Below are positions 40,301-50,300 of a stretch of DNA of 64,000 nucleotides, one piece after another. The stretch is from Nipponacmea schrenckii. Taxonomy: Eukaryota; Mollusca; Gastropoda; Lottiidae. Each line of letters begins with the position of its first letter. Positions within the stretch are counted from its first letter, which is position 1. Both the position numbers and the translations under genes were made by a program. The stretch spans positions 10,160,472 to 10,224,471 of the forward strand of contig JAUJPP010000001.1 of the NCBI GenBank assembly GCA_030562195.1. Direction: 5' to 3'. The notes beneath the pieces were generated by a model that saw only the letters and a program-made list of their open reading frames with translations, searched no databases and was not told where the DNA came from.

Positions 40301-41242
40301 TAGCCATTATGATAAAAACAGAACTTAAGTTAATTCTCCTATACAACACATCTAGACTTGAAAAATTATTTGTAAAAAACAGTACCAGGAATCATATGCT
40401 ACCAGAATATTTCGAACTGGCTGTTTACAGTCCTTAGATAAATAGAGTTGATTTATATATATTGCTTATTTCTATGTTATATGTTGAAATGTTGCTAATT
40501 ATACACAACCTAAAGTTTCAAGACAGAACTGTCAAAATTTGTATGTATAAAAGACTCCATTATGGACCTGTACTGGTACCACAAAAAAATGAAGGAGTTT
40601 ACTGCAAATCAAATCAAATACTTTAAGCAGGAAGAGTTGAAGCTAAGTTCAAAAGTAAGTATAAGCTACCAGGTGCATGATTAGCAAACCATTAAATCAT
40701 AAGTGTGGTCTAGACTATGTGTCTAGCAGAATACTCTATCAATATATTTTAATATATTATAACATATTACAGGTATATAAATCCATAAGAACGCATTACA
40801 GAATAGTATTATCTATGAATATTATCAGGGTCAAGCAGATATAAAATAATGTCATGCAACAAAATAATAGACCTAGTATTCATGCTTCAAAATTCTGTCA
40901 GTGTCAAAAAAAAAAAATTTGTGATAAAACTAAAGCCAAGGGTAAAGGCATTTCACTCCTTTCTTAGCAATTGTATTTTATAGAGCTAAATGTTAGATTC
41001 TGAGAAGTCTTCAAATCCATAGCATTAATAAATCAATCAATCCAACAGTTGCAATATATTACTACGGTTAGGGCACCATGCCCTGAATTCACTTTGCCAT
41101 AACCCAAACTCACAGCAGACATGACACTGATTGACTGAACATAAGAAGAGTGTCAGGCACAATTTGGATAATATCAAATTACCTAATGAAATATATAAAT
41201 AATATATACTTACTGCCTTACAAGAGTTACAAAGAACATCAT
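31384..41242 (-). CDS. TIGAR: TIGAR-like fructose-2,6-bisphosphatase (histidine phosphatase family)
   Basis: Five exons give 387 aa: 41214-41242, 34898-34935, 33896-34089, 33430-33540, 31384-32175. Exon 1 encodes only MMFFVTLVRH; its frame was chosen because it continues into AETTANRNNIIQGQ, the TIGAR start (human has LTVVRHGET). The catalytic His is residue 10; RLRER-KFGVVEGK supplies the acid residue region and VSHGG (His 313) the second active-site His; the C-terminus has VGPNTSMSKF and DKDHL as in TIGAR. Family role: lowers fructose-2,6-bisphosphate, damping glycolysis and favouring the pentose phosphate pathway. Oddities: RHA in place of RHG, and a linker (about 140-305) some 100 aa longer than in vertebrates, acidic and Ser/Asn-rich, with KRPRH and IKDE motifs. 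Intron 1 is 6.3 kb. Confidence 0.92.
32323..33346 (+). mobile_element. Pearl/Helentron-like element with an inserted 121-bp sequence
   Basis: Left end AAGGTAACATACGCCCACTGG, core units (AAGTCAAGGGCAATAACTC and similar, about 160 bp apart), GGAC tract at 33155-33178 and right end CATGTGGGCGTATAAAAAA. A 121-bp insert sits at 33201-33321. Located in the last TIGAR intron. Confidence 0.8.
33201..33321 (+). mobile_element. Short insert with 12-bp direct repeats and a hairpin motif
   Basis: Flanked by CATTTTCATGTG at 33189-33200 and 33322-33333. Inside is CTGAGGAAGTGTGT, loop, ACACACGAAATGTTGG, a perfect 6-bp stem between conserved-looking boxes. No coding capacity. Confidence 0.6.
38280..38745 (+). 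mobile_element. Degraded Pearl-like core repeats
   Basis: Three diverged core units (TAGAGTGTTTACGAGCC, ACAAGGCCAATAACTGATAC, ACAAGGGCCAATAACTC) without clear ends. Similar core sequence continues at 39535-39745, ending near a GGACGGATGGACC remnant. Confidence 0.55.
38992..39428. mobile_element. hAT-like non-autonomous element with target-site duplication
   Basis: 437 bp, starts AGGGCTGGCAAA and ends TTCCCAGCCCT. It is flanked on both sides by the identical 10-mer ATCTAATTTA (38982-38991 and 39429-39438). The interior is full of ATCGAT/AATCGATTATC palindromic phrases. The AGGGCTGG end and AATCGATT-rich interior resemble hAT-type MITEs; hAT normally makes 8-bp duplications, so the class is likely but not certain. 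Confidence 0.75.
39535..39745 (+). mobile_element. Degraded Pearl-like fragment
   Basis: Core phrases AAGTTCATCAAAATCC and TTATTACTCATACTAAATAT, then GGACGGATGGACC, a decayed form of the tetranucleotide tract. No intact terminus. Confidence 0.5.
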
Positions 41243-41631
41243 CTGAATTCACTTTCATCGGCCAGTTAATTAATCAGACTGTAGCAGTTAACAAAAAGAC
41301 AGACATTAGTTCAGACTTCAGCTCTCATTTTCCCAATTACAGACTAGTCGAGATCAGTCCAGTAGTAAATTTATAATCTTGATGACCGAGACTTCCATAT
41401 TTACGTCTCACATAAGCCAGTTTGATTGGCTGTGATAAATAAAAAAGACCAATGATATTTCTTGAAAAATTTATGACGGGCACTGACTACGATTATCCAG
41501 ACTATTATTGTATACAAATGGCAGGACTAATTAATCGAAACTACAGGTGTTTTTTTAGAAGGTTAAGGGAGACAACTACGATCACGCTCTTCAAAGGTTG
41601 CACCAAAATCACATTTTCGTAGATCTTGAAA
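41243..41631. promoter_or_regulatory. Divergent promoter TIGAR / TIMM29
   Basis: 389 bp separate the two start codons. An ATTGG (inverted CCAAT) lies near 41420 (GATTGGCTGTG) within a short palindrome with CCAGTTTG. No TATA box is evident. Shared control is inferred from the spacing. Confidence 0.5.
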
Positions 41632-42213
41632 ATGAGTTCTAAGTCATATTTGCGAGTTTTCAACGGTTTTAAAGAGGTAGCTAAAAAAGTAAAAGTTCCC
41701 GAAAAAGTTAAAGGAGGTCGATTAGAAAAGATTGGGAATTATTATCACAACATTTATATAGATTATAAAACTGTTTTTCTAGAAACTCTACAAGACATAA
41801 GGGATAAACCTTTAAAAGCGAGTTTGTATTTCTCATTACTTGGGACAGGTGTCGTGTTCTATAAAATGAACCCAACAGAGGCTAGTTACAAAGAATTAAT
41901 AATAGAAAATTCCAATGATCTGGCATTGGTTGGCGAACCAATTAGGAGCAAAACTTCTGAAAAGTTCATTGAAAATGTTGTTCATCAATCCAATGATGGA
42001 TATGTAAGATACCAAAATCTAGGATTATTTTCCATAATGTATAAAACAGAATATAATAAAAGTTTAAAGCTATTTAATGCTCAGTGTAAATATGTAAAGC
42101 CTCATTGGACTGAGTTTCACAAGTCAATCTTTGATGTAGGTGTTCTTGGAAGATGGATATACACTGAAAAAGCTATGGAAAATTATGACATAAACGAGGA
42201 TGAATGGAAATAA
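41632..42213 (+). CDS. TIMM29: Mitochondrial import inner membrane translocase subunit Tim29
   Basis: Single exon, 193 aa from the first in-frame ATG (41632). Recognised by GRLEKIGNYYHNIYIDY, the hydrophobic stretch ASLYFSLLGTGVVFY (about residues 63-80), VRYQNLGLFSIMY, WTEFHKSIFDVGVLGRW and DINEDEW, which parallel human TIMM29 (RYVNLGLCSLVY, DVGFVGRW, DINDDEF). Family role: TIM22 complex subunit for inserting carrier proteins in the mitochondrial inner membrane. It stops right after the DINEDEW motif and so lacks the 60-odd residue tail of the 260-aa human protein. An AATAAA overlaps the stop codon (42209-42214). Divergent to TIGAR, convergent with EED. Confidence 0.88.
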   Translation: MSSKSYLRVFNGFKEVAKKVKVPEKVKGGRLEKIGNYYHNIYIDYKTVFLETLQDIRDKPLKASLYFSLLGTGVVFYKMNPTEASYKELIIENSNDLALVGEPIRSKTSEKFIENVVHQSNDGYVRYQNLGLFSIMYKTEYNKSLKLFNAQCKYVKPHWTEFHKSIFDVGVLGRWIYTEKAMENYDINEDEWK

Positions 42214-44308
42214 AATTAGTCAAAATGCATGAGAAATTTTTATAAAAAGAACTCTCTGTGTTTGCATTCAATTTTGTTGATTTTTAGTTGGTTATTAACC
42301 TATCCTACTATCATGCAATAGTGTGAAAGAAACATGTTCAAGGCAAAAAAAAAAAATATATACCGGTATATAATTAGAATGTGTTTATATTATTTTGTAT
42401 GGTTTTCAAAAGTGAAGTTTCTATTTAGGACTTGCCAAACATTTGAGAAATCTGTGTGAAGTGCCATTGAACTTCCAGATAACTGCATACATATTATTAC
42501 ACTAGAATGAAAATGGTCTCTTAAAGTGTATAGCATAAGCTAGTATTGAATTAATATAGTGATTATTAGCAAATTGCTGATTAACAATAATCTCCCCTAT
42601 AATATGAAACCATGTGATATATATAAAATGGAGATAATGAGATATGTGATGGTGGATAAATTGATTCATTTTGGCCCCTGAGAATGAAAATGCAATTAGG
42701 GCCAAGTAGAGTAATGTAGATGGTTGTATATCAGCTGTAAACAATGTTGATATGTGATGGGAACATTGTTGTGACATTATATTGAAGGTAGCTGCTTAAT
42801 ACATGCGGTCACATGTGTAGGATTCACTGTAACTTCATTAGCATAGCTCATCATACACTTTAAAACTGAATAGTTGTTGCGATGTTTAGTATTCTGTATA
42901 AACCTTAAACTTTTATTATTATGCTATTATTGCTATTAAACACAGTGTTCAGTCAACAGTTCCCTTTCAGTACATGATGTAGTTCATTATTGCAAGACAA
43001 TTCCTTATCTGTAGGTGCAATGTAAAGTGTTTTCCAAAATATTCTAAGCCTAAATGCCTGGTCATGATAAAATTCTATGATGTAACTTTATTCATTTGTT
43101 TTATTTTTTTACCTCATTTTAATACTTTAGGTAAAATTTTATAGCCAGCTCATCTACTTTCTAGCCACATTTTATGAGCTCAAGGACTCTAGGAATGATC
43201 AATAAATTCATATAATGCCTCCTCAAGTTAATTTTCTGAAGCACCACTTTGGTCAAAATAGTGAGCAAGCACCAATTATCTTTTAATTTTATAGATGTTA
43301 GGGGAGGGGGTAGGCAGTGATGTAATTAGGAATTAAGGCAGGGTATAAATAGTGAGCAAGAAGCGCCAATTATCTATTCATTTTGATTAGATGTAAGGGG
43401 AGGGGGTTGGCAGTTATGTTTCTAGGAATTAAAGCAGAGGGCTTGCTTGAAGGCAGCATAAAAAGACGTCATGTTATTTCATTTACGCAAATACGTTGGT
43501 GTACAAGCAGAAATCTAATAATATTGTAATAAACAACCCCCCATTTTTCGATCTAGTAGGCAAAATTAAGTCTACACAGAAAATGTCTATCAAGTGATGA
43601 CCATTTAAATATTTTAATTTCTGATGGGGAGGGCTGAGTCATTGTTTTAGAACCTTAAACATTATGCTGCGATTACAATGAGCAATTTTCTCTCCACTTT
43701 TCAATAACAGACCATTCCAAATAACTACTGTAACAACTTACATCATGGTGAAATACAACATGGAAAATGCATAAATTGTTTGGAAGAGGGTTCAAGCGAA
43801 AATTTAAAGGATTTCGTATATCAGGCATATATATCAAAAGATTCACATTGACTTCTTGATGTCTTAATGACCGTGTGCCACAAGTGGCATGCTTGCTGCC
43901 AGTTGAAAAAATCAATTTAATTGTTGTCTGAAAAGTAGTAAAGAGTTACTTCCCATTGACATTGATTAGCATGAATGTAAAATTCCAACTGTTTCAGGTA
44001 CTGAATATATTTATACAAATAAAACCATAACATGCATGATATGAGTTCTTTATTTGGTAATGTTTATGAAAGAAGGGTGAGAATGTAATAATGGAAAGGC
44101 CATTTTAAAGGAATTGCTTCACTTGCATTTATATCTCAGACTATATTTGTCATCCTTAACAGTTGAATTCTTGTTTTTAGGAATTGCTTCACTTGCATTT
44201 ATATCTCAGACTATATTTGTCATCCTTAACAGTTGAATTCTAGTTTTTAGTCCCATGAGCTCAATGTTGTTCAAATCAGCCATCAGATACAGATAACTTG
44301 ATCTATAA
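42214..44308. other. Convergent 3' flanks of TIMM29 and EED
   Basis: No gene. Contains an A run near 42345, an imperfect direct duplication at about 43259-43440 (GTGAGCAAG ... CCAATTATC ... GGGGAGGGGG twice), and a 70-bp tandem duplication in the probable EED 3'UTR. A minus-strand AATAAA lies at about 44049-44054. Confidence 0.5.
44111..44250. repeat. 70-bp tandem duplication
   Basis: 44111-44180 and 44181-44250 are identical except for one base (TTGTTTTTAG versus TAGTTTTTAG at the unit ends). It lies 59 nt downstream of the EED stop, so probably in its 3'UTR; near-identity points to a recent event. Confidence 0.95.
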
Positions 44309-47300
44309 TTATCCACTGATTTTATCCCATCTCCATATTTTACTATCATCTGAAACTGCTAACAATATGTTTCCATCTTTTGATAAAGCTGTTTGGCGAA
44401 TTGCTGTTATACTTTTTGCATGCGCAAGCTTAGTGAATCTAAAATAAAAAGATAGCTTGCCAGACAAGGTAACATACGCCCACTGGCAGCATTGAATTTG
44501 AAAAATAAATAGAGCAATGACTCAAAAACATTCACTAAATGGATATTGAAGTCAAGGGCAAAAACTCAAAAACACCAAGTTTCATCAAAATCTATTGAAA
44601 ATTGTAGCTTCTATTGAACCCACAATAAAATTTTGACACAATCTTATTGAGTCAAGGCCAATAACTAAAAAACTGTTCATCGCAAAATCTTCAAATTCGA
44701 ACTTGACCGTTGTCTTATCAATTCCAATGCTCACACCAAGTTTCATTTAAATCCATTGAAAATTGTAGCTTCTATTTTGTCTACAACAAATATAGAGGCA
44801 GGGGCAATAACTCCAAAACTGTTTATCGCAAAATCGTCCAAATCGAACTTGACCACCCTCTTATCAATTCCAATGCTCATACCAAGTTTCATTAAAATCC
44901 ATAGATAATTGTAGCTTCTATAGTGTCTACAGAAAATGAATTTTTACGCAATTTTACTTAGTCACGGGCAATTACTCATAAACTATTCATCAAAAAATCG
45001 TCAAATTTGAATTTCTGATAAAAACTGTAGCCTATATCGTGGATATAACCAAAATTTGACGCGTTTTTACTAAGTCAAGGGCAATAACTCAAAATCTGTT
45101 CATTCGATAATTTCCATTTTTGAACTTGACCGAGATATCATCAATATATACATGTATACCAAGTTTCATTAAGATCGGATAAAAACTGTAGCCTCTATCG
45201 TGGATACAACCCTAATTTGACGCGTTTTTACTAAGTCAAGGCAATAACTCAAAATCCGTTCATGCAATGATTTCCATTTTTGACCTTGACAGAGATATCA
45301 TCAATATATATATGTATACCAAGTTTCATTAAGATCAGATAAAAACTGTAGCCTCTATTGTGGATACAACCCAAATTTGACGCGTTTTTACTAAGTCAAG
45401 GGCAATAACTCAAAAACCGTTCATGCGAAAATTTCCATTTTCAAACTTGACCGAGATATCATCAATATATACATGTATACCAAGTTTCATTAAGATCGGC
45501 TAAAAACTGTAGCCTCTATTGTGGATACAACCCAAATTTGACGTGTTTTTACTAAGTCAAGGGCAATAACTCAAAATCCGTTCATTCGATAATTTCAATT
45601 TTCGAACTTGACCGAGATATCATCAATATATACATGTATACCAAGTTTCATTAATATCGGATAAAAACTGTAGCCTCTATTGTGGATACAACCCAAATTT
45701 GACGCGTTTTTACTAAGTCAAGGGCAATAACTCAAAATCCGTTCATTCGATAATTTCAATTTTCGAACTTGACCGAGATATCATCAATATATACATGTAT
45801 ACCAAGTTTCATTAATATCGGATAAAAACTGTAGCCTCTATTGTGGATACAACCCAAATTTGACGCGTTTTTACTAAGTCAAGGGCAATAACTCAAAATC
45901 CGTTCATTCGATAATTTCTATTTTCGAACTTGACCGAGATATCATCAATATATACATGTATACCAAGTTTCATTAAGATCGAATAAAAACTGTAGCCTGT
46001 ATTGTGGATACAACCCAAATTTGACGCGTTTTTGCTAAGTCAAGGGCAATAACTCGAAAACCGTTCAAGCGATAATTTCCATTTTCGAACTTGACCGAGA
46101 TATCATCAATATATACATGTATACCAAGTTTCATTAAGATCGGATAAAAACTGTAGCCTTTATTGTGGATACAACAAATGTGGACGGACGGACGGACGGA
46201 CAGGGGCGACGGCAATATACGTCCACATTTCCATGTGGGCGTATAAAAAATGAATGATGCTAAGAATATATTATAATTATATTTTTAGAGGTTTTAAAAA
46301 TTATGTACCAATAACAAACAGAACCAGAATTATTACTTTTATTCATTATTATTTCAATAATAAGGGACTTTTTTACCATAATCGAGTATAGATGCTGGTC
46401 TTGAATATGTGTAAATGGTCTTCAGAAGTATAAGAAATGTATAAAAATTGCATACTAGGGATTACTCTTTATAATTCTGTACAATAAACTGTTATATATG
46501 GATAAATCTCCAGAAAGTCCAAGTGTCATTTTACATTAAACATATGGACACGATTTAAATGCACAAAACAAATGGTAAGATTTTAATGATAAGCTTTGCT
46601 AAATATTGCTCATTTCTGAGCCCATGATACAACTCGTCAAAGGGATGGCAAACCTGTCTCTTCAACAAATTCATATCATTTAGGATAATTTAATGGAACC
46701 TAACCTGACTGTAGAGGGGTCATCTGTATCTAAATCCCACACATATATTTTACCACATTGATTACCTAATGCCATTATCTACAAGAGAAATTGAATTCAT
46801 GAATTGACATTTTAATAATAATGAATAATTAATGATAATAATTCAAATCTTTATCAAAAGCCATGTTGACAACAACAAAGATCAAACCCCTTAGCAAACT
46901 TGATGTATGTTTATTCTCCAACTACATTTGGTTTTTAAAAATTGGCGAGTTACTCACCTTTTGAGAATAATCTAATGAAAATCTCATGTACCATATATCA
47001 CATTCTTTATATTCAAATCTGTATATTATACTAACAGTATTATCTGCTACTTTATCTATAGATTGATGTATATTACCTGGTTTCCAACACACTATACAAT
47101 TTTCACATGACTATAGAAATAAAAACAGCTTGTCAGACAAGGTAACATACACCCTCTGGCAGAAATGATAGTAAAATTTTTATTGACCTAAATTAAATAT
47201 TTTCATAATGCATTAAATTTCTTTCAATTTTATTCCGAGGTCAAGGGCTATATAAATGAATACTGTACATTTAAATCAGAAGTCAGAAATCTAACTGTAT

Positions 47301-50300
47301 TGAACTCAATAGACATTTTGACAGAAGGACAGGGGTGATGCAAATATATATCCAAACGTTCTTGTGGGCATATAAAAGGTTAAATAAAAATCAAATAAAT
47401 ATTTCTAGCAAGATTAGCATCTTCAAACTTCATTTACTTTTTGCTCATTTAGAACAACATACACAAGTATATCAAAAAGCCTTAATATGTGAAACAATTT
47501 TAGAGCAAAATACCATACCAATAACATAATTCTAACAAGCTTAATTGTCAAGTTTCCTTTTTATCATAATGCTTTTTAACAATAGTAATATTACCTTTGA
47601 TAAAACGAAATTGCCAAGCCAGCGAACACAATCTACATAATTTCTATGAATATCTCTGGTTGAAAATACAGGAAAATGGTTTGATACAGTACTAAAAGGT
47701 CTGAAAAAAGAAAGAATTACCCTTTTTATTTTTTATAGCATATAAATTTTTAAACTTTGATTTAAAGGGTAATTGTCAGGTTTCCTTTTTTGAAAAGCGA
47801 TTTCGCAATTATATATTGATTTCTACACACCTTTTGGTTTTAGTCTGTGAATAGTTATAAGATTGTTGAACAACATCAGTAAATTCTGAGGTATCAATAT
47901 TCCAGATTTTTAAAGAATGGTCCATTCCACAAGATATAATTCTTGTACCTTCTAAATTAAAATCCTGCAAATATATTGAAAATTATATAAAATATAATTT
48001 GTTAATTGAGTGAGAAAATATTTTAATTGAAATGAGATACAGCGTTAAATAGCAGTTGATAGTACATGTAGCATATGAATCTGTTTCCATTAAGGGGGTT
48101 GACAACCCTAAACCTATGTACAAAAAATAGACGATTTCAACCACTTCTTTTCCACCTAATCTGAAATATTTAAATATCAATGGAAAGCTATCCAAAAATA
48201 TAAAAAAAGTTTTTTAAAAAAAAGGGTATGAAAGATGAACGAAAAAAACGTCAATTATTCCCTTAAAATAAGCATATCTACTAGACTATTTAATATAGAA
48301 GGTTGAAATTTTGCACAACACAAGTCTACGTGTATCTCTACAATGTCATGTTGGCTTTTTGGAAAATTGTGTTTCGTTTTGAAGATATTGATAGAAATCC
48401 AAATTTTGTATGTGCATTTACAAAAAATTAAATTTTTATAAAACTATTCATTTTATAAAAAAAAAGCAAACGCAATCATTGTGGACATTGTAAACTATAG
48501 CTGAAGCCAAAGTTTATAAAAATCAGATAAATTGTAAGCGAGATATTGCTTTTGGAAAAATGGCAGTTTTTTTCAACATCTTGAAAACACATGTAAACCT
48601 TACATAATTAACGATCATGTTGTTAAAGGATTGTCTTTGATGTTGTAGATTTCTTTTAGCACCTTTTAGGCATCGATAGGCACCGATAACCACATAAGTT
48701 GATTGCCCCTATACAAATACTCTTACTGTGCATGCTGACAATAACATTGGTTGATCGACAAACGTAGAAAAGGTCATAGAGGTTTACTTAGCTGATGACG
48801 TAGTACTCAAAAATGTTTACTGACAACATAATTTGTACGACTATAAGAGGAATACCCCATCGTGTTCTATAAATAGATTATCTTTACTGACCGATATCTG
48901 ACATAAAACCGAAGCGATTGAGATAAATATTTTACTACATGAGTTTTTTTTCAATGTCAAATAGAATGGATATAAACTTAATACGTTTCTTGATTGAAAT
49001 ATACCTAGAACGATAAGGTTGTCAACCCCCTTAACAAGACTCTCTTAATTTCTTGCCAATTTTTCAGAAATTAACATCATACATGTTGAGAAGTTGTACA
49101 TTTGACAATTAATAAGAATGATGATAATCTATGAATAATTATTCAATGAAACAAAACTTACAGCACTTAATAATTCATCTCTATGTCCATCAACACCACC
49201 AAATATCATAACACATACATCACTTTTAATATTCCATATCCTCATGGAATGATCTAAAAAATGTAGAAAGTAAAATGGATATGTGTAAGGCATTTTCATG
49301 TTGGTTTAAATGTGAACATGTTTCATTTGTCACTACATACACATACTGGGCATTTTGTTCAGCTTTTGCCATAATATCATTGTCATAGTACTTCATTTCT
49401 GATCAGTGGATGCTCATTGATTAATGATTAATATTCAATATTCTCTGGACAATTTATTTCAGATATATCTTATTTAAGGGAATTTACCTTTACTAACTGA
49501 GAGTAATAGATTGGAATCTTTGGGGTGAAATTTGAGTTCATTGATAGCATTACCATGTCCAACATAATGCTGAAAATATAATACATATACATTTGATCAA
49601 TCAAATATTAAATTTTGTCACTCAATAAATATCCACATTAGCCTATTGACCTGGTGAAAATCATCCAGACTATTTGTACATTTTCTCAAAGTAATGGCAC
49701 TATAACATCAAATCTTTATAGAATAGTCTTAAATAAGAATTTAGACAAAATGATTGCCACAAAATTTCACATCAACTAATTTAATATATTTATTTTAACT
49801 ATATATTTCCAATCATGCAAAAGGATTCTGATCCATGGCAAATCCAATGATAATAGGAGAATATGTGGACTGTCTGTAATCCTGCAGCTCAATCACCATG
49901 TTTTAGCAATATCAATTGAATGACACCATCTTGATTTTAGAATGAAGTTGAAGAAGGACCGCCAAACTTACCTTAATACATTGCATAGCAATGGGACTAA
50001 TTAATCTAACTATACCCCTAACACCAGCTACAGCTAATACTGGCTGTTTAGTTACATCATCGTGGGACCAAGCACAACAATAAAAATTTTCTTCATTCTA
50101 TTCAACATTAAGAAAAGTAATGGAACATGTCAAGTTGAGGATTAAAGTCTGGTACTAGTATTTTCAGTTTTCCACTAGTAGAATGTTATAAGCTTTTAAC
50201 CTGGGTTTTACAATTCAGTAAATTCCTTCTCAAAATAAGAGATGGACAAGATATTTTTTTTTGGATAATGACATAATATCAATTTATTAGGGAAGAATAA

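Larger units (their letters stand above)
34936..41213 (-). other. TIGAR intron 1 (6.3 kb, repeat-rich)
   Basis: Bounded by donor GTAAGT (minus strand, at 41208-41213) and acceptor ttttcag before 34935. It holds degraded Pearl-like core sequence at about 38280-38745 and 39535-39745 and a 437-bp hAT-like element at 38992-39428. A T run lies near 37350. No other exon recognised. Confidence 0.7.

Noticed and set aside
41037..41258. Minus-strand open frame beginning MKVNSDDVLCNSCKA
   Set aside because: Same exon as TIGAR exon 1 but in the wrong frame. The frame MMFFVTLVRH continues in phase into AETTANRNNIIQGQ of exon 2, which matches TIGAR; the other frame leads nowhere.
45020..46150. Regularly spaced repeats suggesting a CRISPR array
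   Set aside because: The units are contiguous 161-bp repeats without unique spacers, inside a eukaryotic mobile element.
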